Shown: positions 43,830 through 53,132 of the stretch, one piece after another
How positions within the stretch are numbered: position 1 is the stretch's first letter
How the letters are laid out: each line of letters starts with the position of its first letter
NCBI GenBank assembly: GCA_946627325.1
Contig: CAMOVK010000003.1
Location: 17,266-81,265, forward strand
DNA: 64,000 nucleotides
Origin: an uncultured Prevotella sp.
Lineage (GTDB): Bacteria > Bacteroidota > Bacteroidia > Bacteroidales > Bacteroidaceae
Direction of reading: 5' to 3'
Translations under genes and position numbers: made by a program
Notes under the pieces: model-generated
Seen by the model: the letters and a program-made list of their open reading frames with translations, nothing else
What the model was told of the DNA's origin: nothing
Databases searched by the model: none

Positions 43830-45377
43830 ATGAAGAAATACATAAACAATAAGTCTTGTCGGTTAATAGCCTACTCATCGTTGCAAGCTCTATTACCCAT
43901 GTTTGCAATGGCAGAAGAGCGACCGAATATCATTCTTTTTATGGTCGATGACATGGGATGGCAAGACACGTCGGTGCCATTTTGGTCTGAACGAACGCCG
44001 CTGAACGAACGTTTTGAAACTCCAGCCATGCAGCGACTTGCAGGCGAGGGAATGCTCTTCACACAAGCCTATGCAGCTCCAATAAGTTCGCCAAGTCGCT
44101 GTTCGCTCATGACAGGAGCAAATGCTGCCCGCCATAGAGTGACCAACTGGACTCTGAGACAAGATGAATCTACCGATATTGATGATGCTAACGTGGAAAC
44201 ACCAGCATGGAACTGGAACGGAATATCGCAGACACAGGGAGTGAGAAATACATTCTATGCACGCTCCTTTGTAGATATACTCCAACAAAACGGATATCGC
44301 ACCATACATATAGGAAAAGCCCATTGGGGAGCAACTGGCACCCCTGGCGAACGACCTGAACACTTTGGTTTTGAGAAAAATATAGCAGGGCATGCCGCAG
44401 GTGGTCCCGCAACTTATCTGAGCGAACAGAATTATGGTCACGACAACGATGGCAATCCAACGTCGATAATGCATGTACCCGACCTCGAGAAGTATTGGCA
44501 GACAGGAACATTCCTGACAGAAGCACTCACGCGCGAATGTCTTGCTCAACTCGATAGTGCCAAAGCCGATGGCAGACCATTCTACCTCTATATGTCGCAC
44601 TATGCCGTACACATTCCCATAGACCGTGATATGCGGTTTTACGATAAGTATATCAAAAAAGGATTGTCAACCAAAGAAGCAGCATACGCATCACTTATCG
44701 AAGGTATGGACAAGAGTTTGAACGATATACTTCAATGGCTCGACAGCAACGATATGGCGGATAACACAATAGTAATCTTCATGAGTGACAACGGAGGATA
44801 TGCATCGGGCAGTTACTACCGCGATGAACCTCTTTTTACACAAAATGCCCCCTTACGCTCGGGGAAAGGGTCGCTGCTTGAAGGGGGAATACGTTTGCCA
44901 ATGATTGTTCGGTGGAAAGGCATAACGCAGCCAGCATCGAAATGTGATAAGTATATCATGATAGAAGATTTCTATCCCTCTATACTCGAAATGGCTGGAA
45001 TACAACACTACGAAGTGCCACAAACAATCGATGGTCGCAGTTTTGTACCATTATGTAAGGGTAGTAACGACACTTCGAGAGGTCGTGCACTCATTTGGAA
45101 CTACCCAAATATCTGGGGAAATAATGGTCCGGGAATAAATCTCAATTGTGCTATTCGTCTTGACCAATGGAAACTTATCTATTATTATCAAACAGGCGAA
45201 AAAGAACTATACGACATCGATAGCGACATCAGCGAAGAGCACAATCTTGCATCTACACGTCCAGACATCGTGCGAAAACTATCCCGCCGACTGGGTCGAA
45301 CCCTCCGCAGTATGAGTGCTCAACGACCTATAAACAAACACACAGGTAAACCATTCCCCTGGCCAGATGGGAAATAA
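43830..45377 (+). CDS. Ser-type sulfatase
   Basis: A 515-residue exported sulfatase. Signal-like start (LIAYSSLQALLPMFAMA), then the metal-binding NIILFMVDDMGW (D40, D41) and the formylglycine motif SSPSRCSLMTG, where Ser86 takes the place of Cys (S-x-P-S-R). Ser-type sites are matured by AtsB/anSME-like enzymes, which is exactly the gene 14 bases upstream. Later motifs include IHIGKAHWGATG, VIFMSDNGGY and GKGSLLEGGIRLPMIVRW. Substrate probably a sulfated host or algal glycan, but subfamily cannot be set by eye. ATG 43830 has a good Shine-Dalgarno-like AGGAGA. Confidence 0.94.
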   Translation: MKKYINNKSCRLIAYSSLQALLPMFAMAEERPNIILFMVDDMGWQDTSVPFWSERTPLNERFETPAMQRLAGEGMLFTQAYAAPISSPSRCSLMTGANAARHRVTNWTLRQDESTDIDDANVETPAWNWNGISQTQGVRNTFYARSFVDILQQNGYRTIHIGKAHWGATGTPGERPEHFGFEKNIAGHAAGGPATYLSEQNYGHDNDGNPTSIMHVPDLEKYWQTGTFLTEALTRECLAQLDSAKADGRPFYLYMSHYAVHIPIDRDMRFYDKYIKKGLSTKEAAYASLIEGMDKSLNDILQWLDSNDMADNTIVIFMSDNGGYASGSYYRDEPLFTQNAPLRSGKGSLLEGGIRLPMIVRWKGITQPASKCDKYIMIEDFYPSILEMAGIQHYEVPQTIDGRSFVPLCKGSNDTSRGRALIWNYPNIWGNNGPGINLNCAIRLDQWKLIYYYQTGEKELYDIDSDISEEHNLASTRPDIVRKLSRRLGRTLRSMSAQRPINKHTGKPFPWPDGK

Positions 45378-45501
45378 CTCTTGTGGAATTGGGTTTTTCG
45401 CAAAAAAGCATATTTTCTTTTTTCAATGTTTTAAGCATTTTATGTGCGTGATAAGACAAAAAATAGTATTTTCGCGGGCAGATAATTAAAGTTTTTTACA
45501 A

Positions 45502-48500
45502 ATGAAGAAATTACTTTTATTGACGTTAGCTCTCTTGATGGTGGCATTTGGAAGGGCTGGTTTTAATATGCTCCAACACAAAAATATCGGCGGAGACGAT
45601 GACCTTACTAAATATGTAAACACGCGAATAGGTACGGGTGGACACGGACATACGTTTCTCGGTGCGAATGTTCCATTCTCTCTTGTTCAACTCGGACCAA
45701 CGGAACCTACTCGTGGTTGGGACTGGTGCTCGGGCTATCACGACAGCGACTCTGTGTTGATAGGCTTCGGACATATGCATCTGAGCGGCACAGGTATTGG
45801 CGAACTGGGAGATATAGCTCTATTACCGATAAGCAGAACTGACCAAAAAGAAATTATTTTTAATCACAGACAAGAGAATGCCAGACCTGGCTATTATTCC
45901 CTTATGGCGACTAATCCAGATGTACTTGTTGAGCTGACAGCTTCGGAACGAGTGGGATGGCATCGTTACACACCAAAGGGAAAAGAACAATCGCTCCTCA
46001 TAAGACTCGACCTGAAACAAGGAATTGGATGGGACAAGCATGTAGAGAGTAGTTTTAGGCGAATATCTTCGACAAAGATTTCTGGTTATCGACGTTCATC
46101 TGGATGGGCAAAAGACCAACAGATATTCTTCGCTATGGAATTTTCTTCGCCAGTTGCAATAGAGAAAACAGAAGGCGATACTATTTGCTATCTGCGAGCC
46201 AATAATCTATCAAAACCTCTTTTAATTAAAGTAGCCCTCTCGCCTGTGAGCACAGACAATGCATGGCTAAACATGCAAGTGGAAGCAAGTGGATGGAATT
46301 TCGATGATGCGGTGGAAAATGCACGTCGGAAATGGAATGACCAATTGTCGAAAATAAAAATATCTACTACCGATGAAGCTCGTCGCAGGGTGTTCTATAC
46401 AGCAATGTATCATTCGATGACAGCACCATCGGTCTTCTCCGATGTGAATGGCGATTATCGCGGAGCCGATGGTAAAACACACAAAGGTGACTTTGTAGCA
46501 TACACAACACTTTCGCTTTGGGACACATATCGGGCACAACATCCGCTCATGACGATCATTCATCCCGAACGTCAGCGTGATATGGCAAAGACATTTATCA
46601 ACATCTTTCGTGAACAGGGAAAACTGCCCGTATGGCACTTGATGGGTAACGAGACCGATTGTATGGTGGGTAACCCCGGAATTCCAGTGTTGGCAGACCT
46701 CGTTATGAAGGGTTTTGTTGATGATAAGGAAACGGCTTTCGAAGCACTTAAGCAATCAGCATTGCAAGATGACCGCGGACTTGGTTTGTTAAAGCAGTAT
46801 GGTTATCTTCCTTACGATAAAGACCCTGAGTTTGAAACAGTGGCAAAGGGATTGGAATATGCACTGGCAGACCATCAAGTGGCTGAAGTTGCAAAGATGT
46901 TGGGCAAGACAGCCGACTACGAATACTTTAGTAATAGAGGTAAGGCATATAAGCACTATTTCGACTCTGTCACAAAATTCATGCGCGGAAAGGGTAGTGA
47001 TGGACAATTTAGAGAACCATTCGACCCATTCAATGCTGTTCATCGACAAGACGATTACACAGAGGGTAACGCTTGGCAATACACATGGCTCGTACCGCAT
47101 GATATTGACGGACTCGTGGAACTATTTGGAGGTAAAGATAATTTTCTGACAAAATTCGATTCTCTTTTCATTGTAAGTGGAGATATGGGCAAAGAGGCTT
47201 CGCCCGATATTTCTGGTCTGATAGGTCAGTATGCTCATGGCAACGAACCCAGTCATCACATATTATATATATATAACTATCTCGGACACCTGGAGAAGTC
47301 GTCACCGTTACTACGTCAAACAATGACTACTCTCTACAAGGATTGTATTGATGGGCTTTCGGGCAATGAAGATGTTGGGCAGATGTCGGCATGGTATATA
47401 CTTTCTTCTATTGGACTTTACCAGATGGAACCAGCTGGGGGCAGATACATCATTGGCACACCATTATTCGATGAAGCACAGATAAATGTAGGCGATGGGA
47501 ATACTTTTACAGTAAAAGCCATAAACAATAGTGATGAGAATATCTATGTAGCTGCCATGAGGCTTAATGGTAAACCTTACTATAAAACTTTCATCGACTA
47601 CGACGACATAATGAGTGGAGGCACGCTCGAACTCCTTATGTCGCCATATCCAACGAAACGACCTGCTCCGAGTGATAGATTATTTTCTTCAAAGGTTATT
47701 GAAGATAAAATCAATGAAACAGTGTGGTTGTTGAAAGAAAATCCTAAACTCGCTTGGATGTTTGCCAACTGTTTCCCGAACACTCTCGACACTACTGTCC
47801 ACTATCGACAGACAGACGATGGCGATGACGACACATTTGTAGTAACAGGCGATATACCAGCCATGTGGCTGCGCGACAGTGGTGCACAGGTGTGGCCCTA
47901 TGTGGCATTTGCCGACAAGGACGATGACCTGAAGAGGTTGTTACGAGGGGTTATATTAAGACAGTTTAAGTCAATCAACATCGACCCATACGCAAACGCT
48001 TTCAATGATGGACCGACGGGCGAAGGGTGGCAGACTGATGCTACTGACATGAAGCCTGAAGTTTATGAAAGGAAATATGAAATCGACTCAATGTGTTATC
48101 CTCTGCGACTTGCTTATGCTTACTGGCAGCAGACAGGAGATACCTCTATTTTTGGCGATGAATGGTTGAATGTAGTAGAAAATATGTTGATGGTTTTTCG
48201 TAGTCAACAACGAAAGGATGACAATGGGGATTATCGTTTCTATCGAGTGACAGATCGAACCTACGACACAGTGGGATGGGGTGGATACGGCGCACCAGTA
48301 AAGCCTGTTGGACTTATAGCATCAGTGTTTCGACCCTCTGACGACCGCACCTCGCTGCCTTTTCTCGTGCCAAGTAACTTCATGGCAGTGAGCTCACTTC
48401 GAAAGGCTGCAGAGATTTTAACATCAGTCAACCATCGTAAAGACTTAGCGAAGCAATGCACCGACTTGGCTGACGAGGTGGCTGAGGCTTTGCAGAAGTA

Positions 48501-48960
48501 TGCTGTGGTTAATCATCCTAAATATGGAAAGATTTATGCTTTTGAGGTCGATGGTTTCGGCAATGCTCTTATGATGGACGATGCCAATGTGCCGAGTCTT
48601 TTGGCTATGGCTTATCTGGGTGATGTGGACATCAAGGACAAGGTGTATCAGAATACCCGCCGATTTGTTTTAAGTAGCGATAATCCTTGGTTTTTTAGCG
48701 GCAATGCGGGCGAAGGAATAGGCGGACCTCATGTTGGATACAATCAAGTATGGCCAATGTCGATTATCATGCGTGCCTTTACTTCTAACAATGACGATGA
48801 AATTACGCGTTGCATAGATATGCTGCTCGCTACAGATGCAGAAACAGGATTTATCCATGAGTCGTTTCACAAGGACGATGCCTCTCGTTTTACTCGCGAA
48901 TGGTTTGCATGGGCAAACACGCTCTTTGGCGAACTCGTGCTGAATAAACTTGTAAAGTAA
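45502..48960 (+). CDS. GH92-GH125 fused alpha-mannosidase
   Basis: A 1152-residue secreted two-enzyme fusion. After a signal peptide, residues about 34-720 are a GH92 exo-alpha-mannosidase (GTGGHGHTFLGANVPFSLVQLGP, LMGNETDCMVG, the catalytic-acid area YTEGNAWQYTW with Glu521, and GNEDVGQMSAWYILSSIGLY with Asp624). From about 725 to the end is a GH125 (DUF1237) exo-alpha-1,6-mannosidase (GDIPAMWLRDSGAQVWPY, NAFNDGPTGEGWQTDATDMKPEVYERKYEIDS, MMDDANVPSL, PHVGYNQVWPMS, FIHESFHKDD). Calcium-dependent GH92 and GH125 would act together on mannose-rich N-glycans or yeast mannan. 124 bases after the sulfatase, with a weak -7-like TATTTTCG at 45467-45474. Confidence 0.93.
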   Translation: MKKLLLLTLALLMVAFGRAGFNMLQHKNIGGDDDLTKYVNTRIGTGGHGHTFLGANVPFSLVQLGPTEPTRGWDWCSGYHDSDSVLIGFGHMHLSGTGIGELGDIALLPISRTDQKEIIFNHRQENARPGYYSLMATNPDVLVELTASERVGWHRYTPKGKEQSLLIRLDLKQGIGWDKHVESSFRRISSTKISGYRRSSGWAKDQQIFFAMEFSSPVAIEKTEGDTICYLRANNLSKPLLIKVALSPVSTDNAWLNMQVEASGWNFDDAVENARRKWNDQLSKIKISTTDEARRRVFYTAMYHSMTAPSVFSDVNGDYRGADGKTHKGDFVAYTTLSLWDTYRAQHPLMTIIHPERQRDMAKTFINIFREQGKLPVWHLMGNETDCMVGNPGIPVLADLVMKGFVDDKETAFEALKQSALQDDRGLGLLKQYGYLPYDKDPEFETVAKGLEYALADHQVAEVAKMLGKTADYEYFSNRGKAYKHYFDSVTKFMRGKGSDGQFREPFDPFNAVHRQDDYTEGNAWQYTWLVPHDIDGLVELFGGKDNFLTKFDSLFIVSGDMGKEASPDISGLIGQYAHGNEPSHHILYIYNYLGHLEKSSPLLRQTMTTLYKDCIDGLSGNEDVGQMSAWYILSSIGLYQMEPAGGRYIIGTPLFDEAQINVGDGNTFTVKAINNSDENIYVAAMRLNGKPYYKTFIDYDDIMSGGTLELLMSPYPTKRPAPSDRLFSSKVIEDKINETVWLLKENPKLAWMFANCFPNTLDTTVHYRQTDDGDDDTFVVTGDIPAMWLRDSGAQVWPYVAFADKDDDLKRLLRGVILRQFKSINIDPYANAFNDGPTGEGWQTDATDMKPEVYERKYEIDSMCYPLRLAYAYWQQTGDTSIFGDEWLNVVENMLMVFRSQQRKDDNGDYRFYRVTDRTYDTVGWGGYGAPVKPVGLIASVFRPSDDRTSLPFLVPSNFMAVSSLRKAAEILTSVNHRKDLAKQCTDLADEVAEALQKYAVVNHPKYGKIYAFEVDGFGNALMMDDANVPSLLAMAYLGDVDIKDKVYQNTRRFVLSSDNPWFFSGNAGEGIGGPHVGYNQVWPMSIIMRAFTSNNDDEITRCIDMLLATDAETGFIHESFHKDDASRFTREWFAWANTLFGELVLNKLVK

Positions 48961-48994
48961 TAGTGCTGAAACTCAAAAATGGTTTATAGTCGAT

Positions 48995-49381
48995 ATGAAA
49001 AAACTCCTAACAATTATTCTGACAGCCTTTGGTTTGACTACAGCTTGTGGTCAGCAGGCTTTTGAAAATGTTGATGTCAAGGCTTTTGCAGAGTTGATAA
49101 CCGACTCTAATGTTGTTGTTCTCGATGTTCGTACAAGCGAAGAATATGCAGAGGGGCACATTGAGGGTGCAGTGCTCATCAATCAATTTGAAGATGATTT
49201 TATTGAAAAGGCACAAGAACTCTTGCCAAAAGATAAGACTATTGCTGTTTATTGTCGCAGTGGACGTCGTTCTGCGAGTGCCGCAACTCGTTTGTCTGAC
49301 GTAGGTTTTCGCTGTGTTAATCTCAAAGGCGGCTATCTTGCTTGGCAAGAGGCGATGTCTGCGTGGCAATCGACAGATTGA
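48995..49381 (+). CDS. Secreted rhodanese-like domain protein
   Basis: A 128-residue single-domain rhodanese with a signal/lipoprotein-like N-terminus (ILTAFGLTTACGQQ). The domain has VVVLDVRTSEEYAEGHIEGAVLI and the active-site loop CRSGRRSAS, where Cys accepts sulfane sulfur, plus the C-terminal LKGGYLAWQ. It may act in periplasmic sulfur or thiol chemistry. It lies 34 bases after the mannosidase, so it may be transcribed with it; no functional link is obvious. Confidence 0.9.
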   Translation: MKKLLTIILTAFGLTTACGQQAFENVDVKAFAELITDSNVVVLDVRTSEEYAEGHIEGAVLINQFEDDFIEKAQELLPKDKTIAVYCRSGRRSASAATRLSDVGFRCVNLKGGYLAWQEAMSAWQSTD

Positions 49382-49437
49382 AAAGTTATAAAAATATAAC
49401 ACAATACAGGCTGTGTTGTTGCTTACCGTCAGCACAA

Positions 49438-51237
49438 TTAAGACTGGCCTCCTAATTTTACGTTATTCCCATCGCGCATGACGTTGTTGACAATTACTGT
49501 TATTTGTTGTTTCAGTTCGTCGATAAATTGGCGAGGGTCGTATTGACAAGCCTCTATCTGGCGCAGCTTCTTTTCCCAAATACCTGTTAGCTCAGGACTC
49601 TTGAGCAGTTCTTCCTGTATGGTGTCGATAAGTCCAATGCCTGTTGGAGTAGCTACAAGATTCTTACGTTCCTTTTTAATATAGTTTCTTCTGAATAGGG
49701 TTTCTATGATGGCAGCTCTTGTTGAAGGGCGTCCTATGCCGTTTTCTTTCATAGCTGCACGCAGTTCTTCGTCATCGACCATCTTACCTGCTGTTTCCAT
49801 TGCGCGAAGAAGTGTAGCTTCGGTAAAGTGTTTTGGCGGCGATGTCCATCGCTCTGTAAGTGTTGGGGTGTGAGGTCCACTCTCGCCTTCTACGAATTCC
49901 GGCAGTGTCTTTTCTTCGTTCCCATCAGGAGTGTTGGTGTTGGGTGCAAGTGTTTGAGGGTTTGTAACGTGCCATCCTGGTTTGATTATCTGCTTGCCGC
50001 TTGCTTTCATTTCGATATTTTCTACCTGCCCAAGGATGGTTGTAGTAGAATAAATGCAGTCGGGATAGAATACAGCGATAAATCGTCGGGCTATGAGGTC
50101 GTAAACGTTACGCTCTAAGTCGGTCAGATAGTTGGCTGCAACTCCTGTGGGTATTATGGCATGGTGGTCGGTCACCTTTGAAGAATCGAATACTCGTTTT
50201 GGCTTTGGCAACTTTGCTGAAAGCAGCGACGAAGTCAGATTTTCGTAGCCTTTCAGACCGCGCAAGGTGTTTGGACACTTGTCGTAAATGTCGTCGCTGA
50301 GATATTGCGTGTCAACGCGAGGGTAGGTGGTCAGCTTACGTTCATACAATCCTTGTATTATGTTGAGCGTTGTTTCAGCACTCATGCTGTATTTTTTGTT
50401 GCAATCTACTTGCAGGCTGGTCAGGTCGTAGAGGCGTGGGGGTTGTTCCTTGCCTTGTTTCTGCTCTACTTTGCTGATGGTAAACGGTTTGTCCTCAATG
50501 CTCTTAAAAGCTTCTTCACCTTCTTCTTTGGTTGCAAACTTGCCTTTTGTCGATGTAAATGTCGTGTCGCGATATATTGTTGAGAGCACCCAATAAGGTT
50601 CCGAAACGAAGTTGTCGATTTCTTTCTGTCGTTTCACTATCATGGCGAGTGTTGGTGTCTGCACTCTACCAATTGACAGTGGATGTCCGGGTTTGCCGTA
50701 TTTAATGGAATAGAGTCTTGTGGCATTTATTCCCAGTAGCCAGTCGCCAATGGCTCGCGATAGTCCTGCCATGTAGAGCGAGTCGTATTGCGACTGCTCT
50801 TTCAGCTTGGCAAATCCTTCGCGTATGGCTTCGTCGGTCATTGATGAAATCCATAGTCGCTTAATTGGGCATTTTGCTCCAGCTTTTTGCATTACCCATC
50901 GTTGAATGAGCTCGCCCTCTTGCCCTGCATCGCCGCAGTTGATGATGCAATCGGCAGCATGCATCAGCTGTTCGATGATGGCAAACTGGCGTTTTATTCC
51001 TTCATCGTCTTTGAGTTTTATGCCGAAACGAGGAGGAATCATTGGCAGCGACGACAGTGCCCAACTGCGCCAGCGGGGGCTGTAGTCCTCAGGCATCTTC
51101 AGTTCGCAAAGATGTCCGAAGGTCCATGTCACCTGATAGCCATTGCCCTCCATGTAGCCGCCTTTCGACTGTGTGGCGCCAATTATTCGGGCAATGTCTT
51201 TCGCCACACTGGGCTTCTCTGCTATACAAACGGTCAT
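49438..51237 (-). CDS. topB: DNA topoisomerase III
   Basis: A 599-residue type IA topoisomerase of the form common in Bacteroidota. Toprim domain: CIAEKPSVAKDIARIIG and the acidic NCGDAGQEGELIQRW; catalytic-Tyr region LTTYPRVDTQYLSDDIY; C-terminal HTP...RTSPPKHFTEATLLRAMETAG and GIGRPSTRAAIIETLFRR. No zinc motifs at the end, as in TopB. ATG at 51237 begins the standard MTVCIAEKPSVA; upstream codons belong to the PAS gene. The start overlaps that gene's stop by ATGA. Confidence 0.94.
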   Translation of the reverse strand: MTVCIAEKPSVAKDIARIIGATQSKGGYMEGNGYQVTWTFGHLCELKMPEDYSPRWRSWALSSLPMIPPRFGIKLKDDEGIKRQFAIIEQLMHAADCIINCGDAGQEGELIQRWVMQKAGAKCPIKRLWISSMTDEAIREGFAKLKEQSQYDSLYMAGLSRAIGDWLLGINATRLYSIKYGKPGHPLSIGRVQTPTLAMIVKRQKEIDNFVSEPYWVLSTIYRDTTFTSTKGKFATKEEGEEAFKSIEDKPFTISKVEQKQGKEQPPRLYDLTSLQVDCNKKYSMSAETTLNIIQGLYERKLTTYPRVDTQYLSDDIYDKCPNTLRGLKGYENLTSSLLSAKLPKPKRVFDSSKVTDHHAIIPTGVAANYLTDLERNVYDLIARRFIAVFYPDCIYSTTTILGQVENIEMKASGKQIIKPGWHVTNPQTLAPNTNTPDGNEEKTLPEFVEGESGPHTPTLTERWTSPPKHFTEATLLRAMETAGKMVDDEELRAAMKENGIGRPSTRAAIIETLFRRNYIKKERKNLVATPTGIGLIDTIQEELLKSPELTGIWEKKLRQIEACQYDPRQFIDELKQQITVIVNNVMRDGNNVKLGGQS

Positions 51238-51572
51238 CCTCTGTCGTAATGTGGCATGTCGGAAGGTATAATCATTGAAATCTCCACCAGTCCGCGAACC
51301 TCTCCATCTACGCGCCATGGGGTCTGGTAAATCATTTTCCTCACTCCTTTCTTCGTGATAGTGTAGCTGTTAGAGCAGCCTTCGCTGAGCATCTTCTTGA
51401 TTATCGCCTGCGAACGCTCGCTGTGACAGGGCATCATGTTCTTGCCAACCATTGTCTCGCCAGGGGCACAGAATGTTTCGCGCGACATCTTATTCATATA
51501 TATCAGATTGCCCTCAGTATCACTCACCGTCACGGCACAATTCATCTCCTCAGCCCAAGCAAATTCGTTCAT
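51234..51572 (-). CDS. Single PAS-domain protein
   Basis: A 112-residue PAS domain without an output module: AVTVSDTEGNLIYMNKMSRETF, MVGKNMMPCHSERSQAIIKKML and KKGVRKMIYQTPWRVDGEVRGLVEISMII. PAS domains bind small ligands or cofactors and mediate partner contacts; the conserved CH near residue 49 could be of interest. It sits directly upstream of topB with a four-base ATGA overlap, so the two are cotranslated. Role relative to topB is unknown. Confidence 0.85.
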   Translation of the reverse strand: MNEFAWAEEMNCAVTVSDTEGNLIYMNKMSRETFCAPGETMVGKNMMPCHSERSQAIIKKMLSEGCSNSYTITKKGVRKMIYQTPWRVDGEVRGLVEISMIIPSDMPHYDRG

Positions 51573-51722
51573 GTTGAATTTCTCTTTTTGATAATAATTA
51601 TGTTAAACTAATTTCGATGCAAAAGTAAGAATTATTGCACAAACTACGAATGATTTTTACATTCTTCCGCTGTCAGAAGTTACTTTTTGGTTGTCTAATT
51701 TTTCTATTATGTTAAATATGGT

Positions 51723-51730
51723 TATTTTTG
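51723..51730 (+). promoter_or_regulatory. Possible -7 box of an orphan transcript
   Basis: TATTTTTG, matching TAnnTTTG, about 155 bases upstream of the strong plus-strand terminator. No good -33 box at 19-21 bases is seen. Confidence 0.3.
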
Positions 51731-51736
51731 AGAAAA

Positions 51737-51930
51737 CTAATAAATTGAACGACACAATGAGCAGAGAGCGAATACGAATAAAAGTTCAAAATATAATAAA
51801 AGTTAAGAATCTACATCCGAAAGGATGAACTCTGTCAGAGTCTATAGTCAACATGTATATCGTTACCAAATTAAACATCAAATACAACCTTGAGTGAATA
51901 AGCAAATCGTATTCGCTCAAGGTTTTTTAT
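51737..51930 (+). ncRNA. Candidate orphan small RNA
   Basis: A strong plus-strand terminator (51886-51929) has no plus-strand gene upstream of it for more than 2.4 kb. A TAnnTTTG box at 51723-51730 would start a transcript of about 190 bases. The interval contains a small ACTCT-GTC-AGAGT hairpin near 51828-51840 and only a 23-codon frame starting at about 51758. No known RNA family recognised. Could also be a very small protein gene. Confidence 0.3.
51886..51929 (+). terminator. Strong orphan rho-independent terminator
   Basis: AACCTTGAGTGAATA (51886-51900), a nine-base loop, TATTCGCTCAAGGTT (51910-51924) with one G-U pair, then TTTT. A 15-bp stem with a T run only on the plus side. Confidence 0.85.
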
Positions 51931-52067
51931 CGCACCATCAAGTGTGCAGACTTTTATGATTAAAGTAGGTTGTCACCACGCTTGATATTCAATCGTTTAC
52001 GTTTTCTATAATCAATAGTCAATCGGCTGAATTTTATCTTGTTGACGCCACTATGCCTTATAAAACA

Positions 52068-52106
52068 AAAAAGGAAGATAAACCGTAGTGGCTTATCTTC
52101 CTTTTT
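52068..52106 (-). terminator. Terminator of the ATP synthase operon (bidirectional form)
   Basis: AAAGGAAGATAA and TTATCTTCCTTT flank an 11-base loop (core GGAAGATAA 52073-52081 with TTATCTTCC 52093-52101). On the minus strand the stem is followed by a T-rich run. It lies 31 bases after the atpG stop. Confidence 0.8.
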
Positions 52107-52136
52107 ATGTGAGTTGTATTTCTATTTCTATCGTCG

Positions 52137-53105
52137 TCAGTTGTTGACTGTTCCGCCAACGATGTCAAGCAGTTCGCTTGTGATGGCTTGCTGTCGCGAC
52201 TTGTTGTACTGCAAGTTGAGCTCGCGTAGGAGTTCGTCTGCATTGTCGGTTGCTGTCTGCATGGCTACCATACGTGCGGCGTGCTCGGAGGCGTTGCTAT
52301 CGAGCAGTGCCGTATAGATCATGAGGTGTATGAGCTTGGGTATGAGTTTCGACAGGATTGTATTCATGTCGGGCTCTACGATGAAGTTGTCGTTTAGCGG
52401 CTTGATGTTCTCTTCCTTTTGCTCATGTACGCGCTCTCCACGCTGACGAAGGTACTCTTGCGTCTGTTGAGTAGCTACCGTTGATGTCAAATCGCGTTCG
52501 TGGTCGCGATGTAGCTCTTCGCTGATGTCGATAGGTAGAAGGGCTTTACGTGTCAGTATCTGCGAACCTGCACTCTTGAAGTGATGATAAATCAGTTCTA
52601 CACGGTCTATTTCGCCTGAAGCAAACAACCCGCCCAGTTCGCGTGCAATGTCGATACATTGTTGCACATTGGGTTTGTCGGCAAGCGATGTGAAATCGCC
52701 TGCTGGTTTGAAGCCCAGTTTGTTAATCTTTTCGGTTACTTTTCGACCGATGGGGTAGATGACGATATTCTCTTTGCCTAAGTGAGCATAGCTGTCTATG
52801 GTCTGTTGCATCAGTTTGAGAATGTTGGCATTAAATCCTCCGCAGAGGCTGCTGTTTGATGCATAGACTACGAGCGCTACTTTCTCTACGGGGCGTGCTG
52901 CGCTGTAAACAGTTTCAGCATCAGCCTCAGAGGCTAAGAATGTCTTGAGTATATGCTCGAGCATCGTTTCGTAGGGGAGCATATTCTCTATCATCACCTG
53001 TGCATGATGAAGCTTACTCGAAGCCACCATCTTCATGGCACTCGTAATCTTTCGGGTGCTGTTGACGCTGGCTATTCGATTTTTTATCTCTTTGAGTGAA
53101 GGCAT
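52137..53105 (-). CDS. atpG: ATP synthase subunit gamma
   Basis: Central stalk of F1. The 322 residues begin MPSLKEIKNRIASVNSTRKITSAMKMVA, the standard gamma N-terminus, and end LNLQYNKSRQQAITSELLDIVGG, the C-terminal helix that rotates in the alpha/beta ring. It is longer than the ~290-residue E. coli form, from an insertion with DHERDLTSTVATQQTQEYLRQRGERVHEQ near residues 196-224, which is usual in Bacteroidota. Last gene of the operon, 27 bases after atpA. Confidence 0.95.
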   Translation of the reverse strand: MPSLKEIKNRIASVNSTRKITSAMKMVASSKLHHAQVMIENMLPYETMLEHILKTFLASEADAETVYSAARPVEKVALVVYASNSSLCGGFNANILKLMQQTIDSYAHLGKENIVIYPIGRKVTEKINKLGFKPAGDFTSLADKPNVQQCIDIARELGGLFASGEIDRVELIYHHFKSAGSQILTRKALLPIDISEELHRDHERDLTSTVATQQTQEYLRQRGERVHEQKEENIKPLNDNFIVEPDMNTILSKLIPKLIHLMIYTALLDSNASEHAARMVAMQTATDNADELLRELNLQYNKSRQQAITSELLDIVGGTVNN

Positions 53106-53132
53106 CGTGGAATGCTTTTAGAGTTCGCTAAA

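Larger units (their letters stand above)
51573..52136. other. Intergenic region between PAS gene and ATP synthase operon end
   Basis: About 560 bases. It contains TACTTTTG on the minus strand at 51627-51620 (possible -7 of the PAS-topB unit), a candidate plus-strand small RNA at 51737-51930 with its -7 box and terminator, and the bidirectional terminator at 52068-52106 at the end of the atp operon. 51931-52060 shows nothing I can name. Confidence 0.7.

Noticed and set aside
45403..45425. Single degenerate 22-bp unit before the mannosidase gene
   Set aside because: Only the centre AAAGCATAT matches; no tandem neighbour, so it is not counted.
49382..49437. Terminator between rhodanese and topB
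   Set aside because: The AACACA/TGTGTT stem is only six bases and has no T run, so it is too weak to call.
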